This document shows positions 38,299 to 50,960 of a stretch of 64,000 bases of DNA, piece by piece. Under the pieces are notes generated by a model. The model had not been told where the DNA came from, searched no databases, and worked only from the letters and a program-made list of their open reading frames with translations. The position numbers were made by a program, and so were the translations under genes. Position 1 is the first letter of the stretch. Each line of letters starts with the position of its first letter. Source of the DNA: Letharia columbiana (Eukaryota > Ascomycota > Lecanoromycetes > Lecanorales > Parmeliaceae); assembly GCF_014066305.1 (NCBI RefSeq), contig NW_023501069.1, forward strand, positions 532,001 to 596,000, written 5' to 3'.

Positions 38299-38462
38299 TA
38301 TTACGAGCGTATTCTTAATATATCTCTTAGCTCTATAACTAGCGAGCCTTAACGAAGATATCCTCTATTATATTATATCTTCTTTTCATCTATATAGTTC
38401 GATATCTTAGTTATCTTATTAAATATACCTATATTAATATTATATCTATATCGATTCTAATA
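38299..38462 (+). repeat. Gypsy-2 3' LTR
   Basis: 164 bp, same length as the 5' LTR, differing by a few C/T and G/A positions. It is followed by AAGTA. Confidence 0.9.
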
Positions 38463-38467
38463 AAGTA

Positions 38468-39592
38468 TAGAGATATAATCTTTAATTTAGTATAGATTTT
38501 AAGATAAGAAGTCTCTTTTATTAGAGTAATAGTATTTTTATAAATATATATTTATATTTAAATTAATTTAAGAAGTTTTATTTTATAAATATAAAATATA
38601 TAAAATTATTAGATTAAGTATAATAATTAAATTTTATTAATTAAGCGTAATAAGTAGAATAATAATTAGAATATCTTATTCTTAACTTAAAATAGTTTTT
38701 CTTTTATTTATTATATATTTTCTTTTTATAAAAATTACGTCTAGACTTTAATAATATTATATTATTATTTATAAACTTATATCTTATTATAATTATTTAA
38801 AAAATTATATATCTTTTAATTATAAAGTAATTCTTTTTATATAAAATATATATAATTAAGTCGCTAGATATTAGTTAATAATTTTCTTTATTTATAATTA
38901 ATAATTATTAAAGAGTAAGTTACATTATTAAAATTACTTATTAATTTTATTTTTATAACTTCTTAAAGTATATTTAATATAGAGATTTAAATTTAAAGCG
39001 AATTAATTAAATTTAAAGTTATATAAATTAAGATCTTCTTTATTATTTAAATAAATATAATTTAAAAAATAATTAAGTTCGTTAATCTTTATAATTTATA
39101 GATTTTTTTTAATATATAGACTTTATAATTTAATTAATAATAATATAATTAGCGCGTATAATTAACTTATTATTTAATTTAAATATATATAATTAATATA
39201 ATTATATACTTTTCTTATTTATAATTATATCTTTTAAATTTCGTATATAATCTCTTAATCTTCGCCTTCGCAAAGTCTTATCTTTACTTTATTTCGATAA
39301 TTTAAATAAATCTAAATTAATAATTAATAAATTATTAAGAATTTCTTAAATTTTCGTAATTATCGAGTTAATAGCTTTAATAAATAATAATATTATATAT
39401 TAATAAACTATAATTAATATTATAATTAGTTATTATATTAAAAGATATAACGCTATTAAATATATATTTATTTTATAAAAATAATATTATTAATTTAATT
39501 TAATTATAGAATATAAGAAAAATAATTTTATTTTCTCTAGATATAAATAATATTATAATAAATAAATATATTATAATATAAACAAGTAAAGG
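38468..39592. repeat. RIPed AT-rich region between Gypsy-2 and Helitron B
   Basis: The first few tens of bases continue the 92-bp array; the remainder is AT-rich DNA with the same mutation bias. Nothing else recognisable. Confidence 0.55.
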
Positions 39593-41891
39593 CCCATGAA
39601 TTAAATTCATGAAGTTGAAAATTTCTAAGTTAAATCGAATTTTAGCCCTAGCCCTAAGTCAAATCGAACTCTGATCGCTTGCTATGCGTTTTTGACCTAC
39701 TTCCACCACTATAAAATTGATTTAATCTATGTGATATATAGATATATATATGCGGAGAGAGGCGCGCTAAGGCCTAATTAGGAAGGTGTATCGAGTGTAT
39801 AGAATTAAATAGAGAAAGGCTATGTTCTTATGGCAAGAAGTATCGAAATACCGGAAAGAAATAGAGATAATGTGCTAATTAGTGGTGTGAATCCTATAAT
39901 ATCTCCTACCGTAGTGAAATCTTTCGAATAATGAGATAGCTGTAGACATCGGACGGTTTCAATTCGTCCAAATATGTATCGTCCGATGTCCCTTCTGCAG
40001 AGGCCCAATTGACTATAATCGTCGCCTCCTCTTATGACGTTATTATAGTAATGTATCATATTAATACAGTGGGGATGACAGGTTAAATTGTAGTGGTGTT
40101 CTCCGCTTGCTAAGTGATAATTTAACGTGGAATCTTAGAGAGCTGAGCCGTATTCTTGACGATGGTGGCTTTATTGCCGCTTGATTTCTTCGTAGTATTC
40201 TTCGTAGTGTTCTCCGCAGTATTCTCCGCATTAGCCTGTTGTAGTTCCTCCTCTTACTTCTTCTCTTATAGAGTATTAGACTGAGTGGCTAGCTAAGTGG
40301 CTGACTAAGTGAATAACTAAGTAACTGGCTGACGACGCTTGCCGAGTGATGATTTGATGTGGAACCGTGGAGAGTATATGACGTGGGATCTTGGAGAGCT
40401 AAGCCGTGTTCTTGACGATGGTGGCCTTATTGTCGCTTGGTTTCTCCGCAGTGTTCTCCGTAGTATTCTCCGCATTTGCCTGTTATAGTTCCTCCTCTTG
40501 CTTCTTCTCTTGTAGAGTATCAGACTGAGTGGCTAGCTGAGTGGCTGACTGAGTGGATGACTGATATAACGTGGGATCTTGGAGAGCTGAGCCGTGTTCT
40601 TGACGATGGTGGCCTTGTTACCGCTTAGTTTCTCCGCAGTGTTCTCCGTATTTGCCTGTTGTAGTTCCTCCTCTTACTCCTTAATGTAGTGGGGATGATA
40701 GGCTAAGTTACAGTGATGTTCTTCGCTTGCTGAGTGATGATTTGATGTGGAATCGTGGAGAGCATATGACGTGGGATCTTCGAGAGCTGAGCCGTGTTTT
40801 TGACGATGGTGGCCTTATTACCGCTTGGTTTCTCCGCAGTGTTCTCCGCATTTGCCTATTATAGTTCCTCCTCTTACTCCTCCTCTTATAGAGTATTAGA
40901 CTGAGTGGCTAGCTGAGTAGCTGATTGAGTGAATAACTGATATAACGTGGGATCTTGGAGAGCTGAGCCGTGTTCTTGACGATGGTGGCCTTGTTGCCGC
41001 TTAGTTTCTTCGTAGTGTTCTCCGCATTTGCCTGTTGTAGATCCTCCTCTTGTTTAACTGAGTGCGAGGGTATCGAGGGTAAATATGTTCATATTGGTGG
41101 AATTGGTAGAATTGATAAAATTGATAGAATTGATAGAATTGATAGAATTAGTAGAATAGTGAAAGAAGAATAGTTATACAAATAGGTGGAAGGATTATTA
41201 TCCGATCCCGGACGCGTTTGATATGATTATAATATTTTGAATGTTAGTTTAACCCACCTATCGCTGACTTAGAAGAAGTATATAGGGAAGAACATATTCG
41301 TTTAGGCTCTTTTTAAGAGCTTTTTAACGCGTTTATAAGTAGTAGTAGATAGCTGTTAAGCTCGCTTACGGCCTCGATTGCTAGCAGTAACAGATTCGTC
41401 GAGAGGTAATCTAAGGGCGTCAGTAAGGGGCTCTAATTAGGCGAGGGGTATCGAAGATGATTATATTTATATTAATGAAATTGATAGAATTAATAGAATT
41501 GATAGAATAGTAAAAGAATAATAAATAGATAGAAGGATTATTATTATTTAATTTCGAACGCGTCTGGTATAACTATTATAATTATTATATTTAAATATTC
41601 ATTTAATTTATTAATAGTAGGCTAAACTTTATAATTTTTATAGCGTTAGAAAGCGTAAAGCGAGCTTTATAATTTGAGGAGTTATGAAGTAACTGTATAT
41701 ATCGTAAGCTGAGTACTTTAAAGTGTAAAATATCTATATATAAATTTTTAATAAGGGAGGCGTGGGAGAGCTATCGGGCTGATTTAGCCGGTCTAATTAA
41801 AGAGCGTAGCGAATTCAAATTAATGATTGGCTGCACATACAAATTTAAGATTTTCAAGCTCAGCTCTATCTTATTCTTTTATATATACTGA
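39593..41891 (-). mobile_element. Helitron-like non-autonomous element, copy B (2.3 kb)
   Basis: Inverted relative to copy A and about 2.3 kb long. The minus strand starts TCAGTATATATAAAAGAATA at 41891 (intact TC) after a host A. It ends with the palindrome, then GGGCCTTTACTTG at 39593, before a host T. It has the same order of parts as copy A: simple repeats of the type AATTGATAGAATTGATAG (about 41,080-41,160), the 177/232-bp tandem array (about 40,090-41,060) and a terminal conserved segment that encodes IISTLSLFLSGISILLAIRT-like sequence near 39,830-39,900. No Rep/helicase. Confidence 0.72.
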
Positions 41892-44800
41892 TATTATAAT
41901 AATAAAAAGAATTTTTAAGAAAGAAGAGAGTAAATTAGAAAAGAATAATATTAAATATTTATTATTAAACTAATTAATATTATATAACTAAAATCTTATT
42001 AAAATAAAATATTATTTAAAAATAAATTAAATTTAAATATTAATTAGAAAGCTAATTAGAAAAAGAGGTTAATTTCTTTTTTATTAATATATATTATAGA
42101 TTTATATATAAGCGCTTCTTTCTATATTTTAAATATATTTTAAATATTTATAACTATATATATACGCCTTCTTTTATATTCTATATATTTTAATATTCTT
42201 TATATATATAATATATTTATTAAAAATAATCTTATTAATCTAATTAATTTCTATTTAATTTTATATTTATTAATTATAAGAAAAGCTCTTTATTCTAATA
42301 TTATAATTTTATTAATTTATTATTTTTAAATATCGAGTTATTTATAGTTTATAATTAATTTACTTACTCTCTTTTTTTCTTCTATTATAAAAATAGAAGA
42401 AGATATTATTTCTTTTTCGCCTTTATCTATAACGAATTAATTATTATTTTTATAAAATTAAAGATATTAATTTAAAAATAATATTGCTTAATTAAAAGTA
42501 AAGAATATAATATTTTAATATTTTAATATTTTAATATTTAAATAAAAGATATTATAATATTATTTAAATAAGAGAGAGTTATATTAATAAGAAAGATCTT
42601 AAAATTTAAAAATAATCTTAATATAATAAAAGATTTAATTTTTATATATAAAAGATTTAAATAATAATTAATCTAATTAATTAAATTATTAAAGCGCTTA
42701 AATTAAATTTTAATTTTATATTAATATCTAATAAAATAGATTTAATAGTTTTAAGATATTAATATATACTCTTATTAATATAATTAGCGATTAAAATATT
42801 AATTAAATAAATATAATTTTTAATTTTAATAATTAAAATAATATAATAATAAATTAGTATTAATATTAAAGCGAATAAAATATATATTATATTAAATAGA
42901 AAAGCGTTAATAGCTAGATTAATTAGAGTTTTAAATTAATAAAATTAAATATTAATTCTATATTAATATTATTATATATTTTTAAATATATAATTATTAA
43001 TTATAATATTAATTAGAAAAAGTTAGTTTTTAATTTAAAATATCGAGAATAATATAGCGATATATTATTAAGAAAATATAAGTTTCTATTATAGCGAGAA
43101 GATAGAATTTATATATTAAATATTAATTTTATTTTATTTTTAATACTTTATTCGTTTATATATCTCTTTTAATTTCTCTTTAAACATCTTAATTTTAAAA
43201 TATTAATTAAATCTCTATTTAGTATAGATCTAGCTTTCTTAATTAACGATATTTAATATAAGATATTAATAAATATATTTCGATATAAAGATAGTAATAA
43301 ATCTTATTTTCTTTTTAATATTAATAATAAAAAATAAAAAATATAATAATAAATAAAGATAATATAGATTATATAGAATTAGTTTAAATCTAATAGCGAT
43401 CGTTAGCTTATTTATTAAGGCTTAAAAATTAGAAAATTCTAGAAATAAATATAATTTAATAAATATACGCTTATTAATTTTAAGAAGTTATATATTATTT
43501 ATTATTATTATAATAAGATTTTAATTTATCTATTTATAGATTATAGAATAAGCGATATAAAAGTATATATTAAATTTAAGAAATATATTAAGAAATTTAA
43601 TTTAAGTAGTTTATAATAAATAAATCTAGTTAATAATTATAAAAATTAGATATATTTCTAAATTAAATAATATAAATTATTAATAAATAGAACGATAAAT
43701 AGAATATCTAGCTTACTATTTATTCTAGAAAAAATAATATTAAAATTCTCTTATAATATTAGAAAATCGAAAGTTTATACGCGAAGACTTCTCGAAATAA
43801 TTTTATCGCTAAATTATAAATATTAATATTTTATTTATAATTATTAATAATTCTAAAATATTATAATTTTTATACTATTTTGATTTTAATATATAATTAA
43901 AGTTAATATCTATTATAAAGAATTAATTAATAAAAAAAGCTATAGAGCTAGAGATAAGATTATTAAAGAATTTACTTATTAATAATATTAAAGTCTCTTT
44001 AATTCTAAATTATTAATTATCTTATAATTATTAATTATTTATAATAATTTTAATCTTTTTATTAATATTAATTAATAATAATATAAGATTTTTATAGATT
44101 TTAAATATATTAAAAATAAATATATTAGCTAGAAACTTATAAGTATTATTAATTTAATTCTTATAAAATATAAGATTTAAATTTATATATTTAAATTTAT
44201 AATTAATAACGCTAATAATAATAATATACTCTTTAATAATTTAATTAATTATTTTTTTATTTTTATAATAGATAACTCGCTTAATATTAAAGAATTTAAA
44301 TTTTTAAATTATTTATAATATATTTCTTATATAGTATATATTATTTAATTAATTTTAAAAGAATTTTTAAATAATATTAGAGTTATTTTAATAAATAACA
44401 AATTTTAGAAAAGTTAAGATAATAAAGAAGATAAGAATTAAGTTTAAATAAGTATAGTTAATTTATTAATAACTCTAATAAAAATATAATATTTTTTATT
44501 ATTATTTTAATTATTATATTATTAATTATATTAAAATTTAAAAAATTATTATATATATTAATATTAATAGCTAGCGTAAAAAAATCTTTTTTATACTATA
44601 AATTAAATAACTTTAAAATAAAAATATTTTAATATTAGATAAATATTAATTTTTTAAAAAAAATAATATTATTAGAAACGCTCTTTTAAGCTCTTTTAGA
44701 ATATTAAGATTTATTAAAATTTAATTTATTAGATATTAATTCGCGCTTTACTTCTTTATATTAATATTATATACTTTTTAAAAAATAAATAAATTATTTA

Positions 44801-47425
44801 TTTAAGATTAAATAATAAAAAATAATTATAAATAGAAATTATAATCTAGATATCTAAATAATTTTTAATTAATTTCTAATAAATTTAATATTTAATTTAG
44901 CTTATTAGATCTTTTTATAAATTTATAAAATTAATAAATAAAGAAAAGAAGATTATAATTTATTATATTTTTAATATTTATAATTATCTATTTAATTATA
45001 TAGATAAAAAGCTCGAAAAATTAAAAAGAAAGAGAATTCTTTAAAAAAAAAAACCTTTTAAAGTTTTTAAAGCGGCTCGCGAGAAATTAGTTATCTATTA
45101 TAATTAAATTTAATTAAATTTAGACTATTTATATAAATAAGTTATATTTTTATATTTAAATTATAATAATATAAAGTTAAAGAGATTAAATTAAAAGATT
45201 AATATTAAAAAGAAATTATAGATAAAGATTTACTAAAAAGCGTTTAAAAAGATATTTTAAAATTATTAAAATATTAATATAAGTAGTTAATTATAAAGAG
45301 TTAAGCGAATAAGTTAATTAAATAAAAATATACTTAATTAAATAATAAAATTTAAGATTAAAAATTTAAATAATAAGAATAAATATAATTAACTTTAGTA
45401 ATATAGAAGAAATAATAAATCTTCTAATTATTATTTTAATTATAATTTTACTTCTAATTTTTATAAAGCTTCTTTTAATAATCTAGCGAATCTTTTAATT
45501 TTAAAATAATAAAAAAAATTAAAGCTTAAATACGCTATAATCGCTCGAATAGCTTATAATATTCTTTATTCTCTCACGGAGACTATTATATATAAGCGAT
45601 ATTTTTTAATAAATAAAGATATTATAATATTTAGAAGTATTATTTATTAATAATATTTTATATTCTAATAATAATTCTTTATATAAAATATTAAGAAAAT
45701 AAGCTTAAATAAATTTAATTTAATTTTAAAAAAGATCTTAATATATTAAATTAGATTAAAAGAGCTAATAATACTTTATATAAAAACTTAATTAATATTT
45801 ATAATAATTATATTAATAAAAGTAATAAGCTTATAAAAAGTATTTCGATAAATCTAATATTTATAAATTTATTAAGATATATTATTAATACTCTATAATA
45901 TATAGAGAGATAATTAATAGATTTATAGTTAAAGAGAATTAATAATAATAGATTTAATCTTAAAAAAGAGATTTAAAATAATTTAGAAAGCGAATTTATT
46001 TATAAATAATTAATAAGTTTAATTAGATAGAGATAGATTTAAGATATTTAGAAAAATCGAGATAGAGTAGAATAGAAGAGTGAGTTAGAGTTTAAGAGAA
46101 GAATAAATATAAAGTCTATTAAGCTTATATAACGCGTTAAAGCGAATATATAAATAGAGATAATTATAGAATTTTATTCTTATAATATTTAAAGATCTAA
46201 AATTTAGAATATTCTTTTATATTATAATTTTAAGAAGAAAAATAAAAACGCTTATAGTTCTAATTATTATTCTAATTATTAATATTAATAAAAAGATAAA
46301 TAACTATATTAAATTATTCTTTATATTCTCTCTCTCTTAATAAAGAAGAATAAATATATTCTATATATCTTAGTCGGATTATTCTATAAATATAGAAATT
46401 CTAATCGAGATATTTTATATATATTTTATACTATAATATAATTTTATAAATATATTATATCGTAAAATATATCGTTAAGATTTCGAATCTATATTAGAAA
46501 AATAATATGATATCTAACTTTACTTATACTATATTCGAGTACGATATAGTATTACTTAATATGAAATATTCTATAAGATATACTATATCTTTTCGACTAG
46601 TAATTATATTAGCTATAAAGTCTAGTATAACTACGACTATAATATTTAATAAGCTATATACTATATACGCTATCTATATAAGATAAAGAGATAAAGCGAA
46701 ATTAATAGATTAAGGGGTGAATTTAAATAAATATAATAATCTAGTAAATAACTTTAAGACTAAGATTATTAAGTTAATTCTTCTTAAGTACTACGTATAG
46801 TATTATTATTTCGAAGCTCTCTTTAATATTAATCTTAACGTTATAACGCTCTTTTTAAGCGAATCTAAGTAGTCTAATTATACGAATTCGAAGTCTTTTA
46901 ATAAAGAGAAGAATACTATAATAGATAATAATAAAGATAATATATTAATTAAGTAGAATAAGTTATCGACTAGAGATATTTAAAAGATTTCTCTAAATAA
47001 TAGTCTTTTAAATTTAGATTTTAAGAAAGTATTAAAAGAATTTAATTAATTAAAGAATACGTAGTAATTAAAGAATATCTAATTAACTTAGTTAAAGATT
47101 ATTTCTAATATATCTATAGCGAATAATCTTATCACGTATATATTAATAATCTCTCGCTTCGAAATCCCCGCTACGAAGATAAAGGAAAAGCGAAAAAAGC
47201 CTACGAAAGTAATTATAGAGATACTTTTATTAAGCGATAAAGAATAATTAGTAAAGAAGATTAAGACTTAATAGCGTAATATTATCGATATAATAATTAA
47301 GATAGAATAGATAAGAGATATAATAAGACGTTAGAATATAGAGATATAAGCGAAGATTTAGAAGATACGATTTAAGGCGGATTAGAAGTAGAGAAATTAA
47401 TAATATATAATTCTTCTATAGTAAG
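41892..47425. repeat. RIPed AT-rich region, unassigned
   Basis: About 5.5 kb of strongly AT-rich DNA. From about 46,330 onward there are more surviving CG dinucleotides and fewer T/A runs, suggesting a different or less mutated element. Its continuation is interrupted by the small LTR element at 47,426 and resumes at 49,013. No coding motif could be identified with confidence. Confidence 0.55.
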
Positions 47426-47598
47426 TGTTAGGACCAGCATAGGTGCGATACCAGTATGGGTGAGGTAGATCAAGGATAATAAGGCTACCGAACTATGTAT
47501 GTGGGAAGGAGGCATGATATAGTAGGAGATGCCTCCGCCAAGGCCCGCTAGCCATAGGGCTGAGGGCTGAGTGGTGTGTCAAGGGTACGCTCGTAACA
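47426..47598 (-). repeat. TRIM LTR, left copy
   Basis: 173 bp from TGTTAGGACCAGCATAGG to GTACGCTCGTAACA. It differs from the right copy by a handful of substitutions and a short insertion (GGGCTGAGGGCTGAG). Confidence 0.9.
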
Positions 47599-48028
47599 CT
47601 ACCCCCCCCTCTCAATAGCCATGGCCCCCATGGCTGGTAGACCGGAGATGCACGCCCATTGCTTGCCCTGTGTCTCCAAACATCCATAGTCCGTGTAGGC
47701 CTCGACCGGAGACGATTTGCAGAGGTGTAGTGGTATTGTCCTGCAGAGATCCTGGAGATATTGGCCATATCTTGCCTGCGTGCCAGCAAGATTCCCCGAG
47801 TTCTTCTCCTTGCCATAGTCCTTCGGTAGAATTGAAGAAAATCCAACGCATGCATTCACCTCCAACACCCGTTGGCAGCCTGGCCTGGGAGCTACACTGT
47901 AGATTTGCCCTGTGTCTCCCATGCTCTTGCCATCAAAAATCCATCCTCCGTTCTATCTCCTTCGATTCGTAGGGTCTGGTAGGGAGGTAGGAGGTTGGGA
48001 AGAATCGAATGTGTTGAATGCCATTTGG

Positions 48029-48200
48029 TAGCAGGCTCACTATGTGTGTTGTCGACATGCTCAGTGAAGAGGTCGATATGTGTCGTTTCGGGGCTGTTCC
48101 CGTCGCCGTTGTAGCAGGCTCACTATGATGTTGTCGACATGCTCAATGAAGAGGTCGTACGTTTGCTGCCATTGTAGCAGGCTCACTGTGAGTGTGGGGG
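48029..48200. repeat. Short tandem repeat inside the TRIM
   Basis: GTAGCAGGCTCACTATG or a variant recurs at about 48029, 48112 and 48175, each followed by GTTGTCGACATGCTCARTGA in the first two. Spacing is 83 and 63 bp. Confidence 0.75.
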
Positions 48201-48372
48201 TGTTAACTATTTCTTTCGATTCGCTAGCCGTACGAATGGTCCAATGCCTTGTTTATCCCTCGACCACTGTTTGCCGAGTCCGATTCGCTATGAAATCGAG
48301 TTACCCGTCTGGTGGGCTTACCCAGGGATACGATGGCTCAACTTGGTTTCTTGCCAAAGCCCCTGCCAGCGC

Positions 48373-48745
48373 TAGGGATGCGGATGTGTCATATGACACG
48401 TGACGTCAGGTCAGACCTACTCGGTCATTTGACAGTCATATATAGCCAAATGACCGCACTGCAAAAGGCTTGTAGTAAGGTAAAGCGTGAGATTCGAGGG
48501 AAACGGTAGGACTCAGAGGTTATTAGGGCTGAAATCTAGTATCACCAGTGATACCATACCAAGCTAGGGATTAATAACGCCAAGCCTCTATTTACTACGC
48601 CCGACTTCGTTAGCCTTATATCTTTCACGGTTAGATACCTACTGTATACGGTTAGCGCTGTCATTTGTCAGGTCAAACGGCCTGTCACCGTATGACCGTC
48701 ACATGACTGTCATAGGGGTCAAATGTCAGTCATTACGCATCCCTA
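48373..48745. mobile_element. hAT-type MITE nested in the TRIM (373 bp)
   Basis: Perfect 10-bp terminal inverted repeats TAGGGATGCG...CGCATCCCTA are bounded by a perfect 8-bp direct repeat GCCAGCGC (48365-48372 and 48746-48753), the target-duplication size of the hAT superfamily. Subterminal regions are rich in TGAC/GTCA words, typical of hAT subterminal repeats. There is no coding capacity. Confidence 0.82.
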
Positions 48746-48841
48746 GCCAGCGCATTTCTTTGAATTCGTCCGCTAATTCGAATGGAGTGTGCCCGAATTA
48801 CATTTCTCTTCGCCGGGGGGTACGAAGGAGCCTTATTATAA

Positions 48842-49007
48842 TGTCAGGACCAGCATAGGTGCGATACCAGTATGGGTGAGGTAGAACGAGGATAATAAGG
48901 CTACCGAACTATGTAGGTGGGAAGGAGGCATGATATAGTAGGGGATGCCTCCTGCCAAGGCCGCTAGCCATAGGGCTGAGTGGTGTGTCAAGGGTACGCT
49001 CGTAACA
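48842..49007 (-). repeat. TRIM LTR, right copy
   Basis: 166 bp from TGTCAGGACCAGCATAGG to GTACGCTCGTAACA, followed by the GTAAG duplication. Confidence 0.9.
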
Positions 49008-49012
49008 GTAAG

Positions 49013-50960
49013 ATTAAGAGAGATTAAATCTATAGTAAGAGACTTTTTACCTCTATAATTAAAAGATTTAAAAAAATTAGAAGTAAGATTAGAAGTAAGA
49101 CGATTAGATATATAAATATTACATTTTTTTTCTTTAATTTAAAAGTTCTCCGCCGTCTCCACTCTCTTTATTTAGAGACAAAAATTTATATAAGAAGTTA
49201 GAATTTAAGATGAGCTATATAAGATCAAGAGTACTATTTCTTCTTATCGATAGATCTCTTTAATATAGAGATCGACTATTTAAAGTTCGTTTATACTTAT
49301 TTTAAGTAAATCGTCGTCGCTAGTTATCGATTTTTTATATATATAAATTATTTAAAAATACTTAGTTTAAGTATTAAGCAACTAATAAATTTCTTTTATC
49401 TTCTTCACTCTCTTTATCTTCTTTATTCGAAGAAGAAAATTTATATAAAAAGTTAGAATTTAAAGCGAGTTATATAATATCGAAGGTATTAATTCTTCTT
49501 ATCGAAGAGTCTCTTTAATATAAAAATCGACTATTTAAAGTTTATTTTAAGCTATTATAAGTAAATCGTTATTATTATCTATCGAAATTTATATATAAGA
49601 TAAGTTTAAAGAAAATTACGATAAATATAATTAATTAAAGCTTTCTTTTTAGAATAATACTCTTTATATAATCTCTTTTCTAAATATCTTTACGTCTCTA
49701 CTAACTTATAAACTTCGCTAACTTATTGTTATACTTCTTCTTCTACTTCGAAGTTTATTAGTCTTTATCTTTCTCTTACTAATTATTATATCGTAATAAA
49801 AGATTATAAAATATATAATAATAGTCGATTTAACGCACCGCGTATTTATATTATATATTATTATTAAAAATAAATCTTAGTTCGATAAGACTAAGCTAGC
49901 GTCTCTTTAAGTATATTAAAGATATATTTAATATTAATTCGAATACTTAATAGCTTCTTATTAAATCGATAGTTATTTCTATTTTTCGTTTCTAATATCT
50001 TATATAATATAATAAGATAGCTAATATTTATATAGATCGTATTATTAAGAAAATATTAATTCTAAGTAAAATACTTCTATAATCTTCTACTAAGACTCGT
50101 AAAGATAAAGATATACGTATTATATAGGGTATTTAATTAGCCGACTAGAAGATATATAATCTCTTTATTATTATTATAAATAATATATAAATCTAACGTA
50201 TATCTCTTCTTTTTATTTTAAAAGACCTCGCTATTATATTTCTCTTTAGACTTATATTTTAGAATAATATTAGTTTTATTTATCTTTTCTATAGCCCTAA
50301 TAAAGCCCTCTTATTTATCGTTATATATACTTTCTAAGCGTCTCTTTCTAATATCTAATTATCGAATAACTATATTTAAATATCTATAAAGAGAACGATA
50401 ATTACGCGTTTAATATAGTTATATATATATTCTTTCGAGATTTTTTATTAGCTAGCGACCTTTAAATAGCTATTATTATTTCTCTTATAATTAAGTCTAA
50501 ATAAGATTATAAGTAGCTAATTTTAAATAGATATCTATAAGAATATATAAAATCTATTTAAGAAGATAATATCTTTCTTTAATTAGGCGAAGGATCTTTC
50601 GAAAGCTAAATCTATTTATTCGAGTAAAGCTCTAAAATCTCTTATTAAATAAGAAAGAAAGAATAATTAAGCTTTAATTAGATCTTTAAGATACTTATTC
50701 GTAATACGTAATATCGTTATTTCTTTATAGCCTCTCGAAGAATAAGAAGATTCTTTATCTCTTAATTATTTTTAGAAGTATAAATACTAAGATATATATA
50801 AAAGAGATTTTTTAGTAGTATCTACTTCTAGCTAATTCGAGATATAGTAGATTATAGAGTAATTATATAGCTGCGTAATAGACAAATAGAGATATTTATT
50901 AAGATTACTATTCTACGAAGAAGGCTATACTTACTAAGGCCTTATAGCTACATAGATCTA
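49013..50960. repeat. Right end of the RIPed block
   Basis: AT-rich with CG retention, continuing the element interrupted by the TRIM. A direct repeat is visible at 49160-49313 and 49406-49568 (CACTCTCTTTA at the start, AAGTAAATCG at the end). The composition returns to normal at about 50,950-51,000. Element class unknown. Confidence 0.6.

Larger units (their letters stand above)
31494..38462 (+). mobile_element. Full-length chromovirus-type Gypsy retrotransposon, RIPed (Gypsy-2)
   Basis: LTRs of exactly 164 bp (31494-31657 and 38299-38462) are flanked by the target duplication AAGTA (31489-31493 and 38463-38467). A polypurine tract AAGGGGAGAGGGA ends at 38298. In the plus strand the order is Gag region, then RT (about 34,860-35,230: LRFYIDY, KLNAITKKN, FFDLINGLA and YLDNILIYS, where YLDD has become YLDN). 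Next come RNase H (about 35,580-35,850: SFDYVN, YSIAFYSKNL), an integrase zinc region and core (about 36,270-36,900: INRFIKKYYYIVYF), and a C-terminal chromodomain-like stretch (about 37,450-37,580: YLKYKIK, KFENC, LINDFYK). Frames carry many TAA/TAG stops. Layout LTR-gag-pol-chromodomain-LTR is that of fungal chromoviruses. Confidence 0.9.
47426..49007 (-). mobile_element. Terminal-repeat retrotransposon in miniature (TRIM), un-RIPed relative of Gypsy-2
   Basis: Direct repeats at 47426-47598 (173 bp) and 48842-49007 (166 bp) are flanked by the target duplication GTAAG (47421-47425 and 49008-49012). In minus orientation a polypurine tract GAGAGGGGGGGTAG lies against the 47598 LTR. The interior is 1.24 kb and has no Gag or Pol. 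The minus-strand LTR starts TGTTACGAGCGTACCCTTGA and aligns along its length with the Gypsy-2 LTR (TATTACGAGCGTACTCTTAA), with differences mainly of the RIP type, so Gypsy-2-like elements probably moved it. Base composition is normal, in sharp contrast to both flanks. A hAT-type MITE is nested inside. Confidence 0.87.

Noticed and set aside
6246..41891. The 2.3-kb inverted copies at 6,246 and 39,593 as terminal repeats of one giant (35-kb) element such as a Maverick or Starship
   Set aside because: Each copy has its own A/T junctions, and copy A has a paralogous empty site without the rest. Further solo copies occur at 24,760 and 26,110. No tyrosine recombinase or DNA polymerase remnant is visible between them.
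47493..47972. Overlapping frames of 79-120 codons at the left end of the TRIM
   Set aside because: They run through an LTR and non-coding interior, in several frames and both strands, with no retroelement or host motif.
4400..50960. Centromere
   Set aside because: An AT-rich RIPed block could serve as a regional centromere, but nothing in the sequence distinguishes this from an ordinary transposon island; it would need CENP-A ChIP data.
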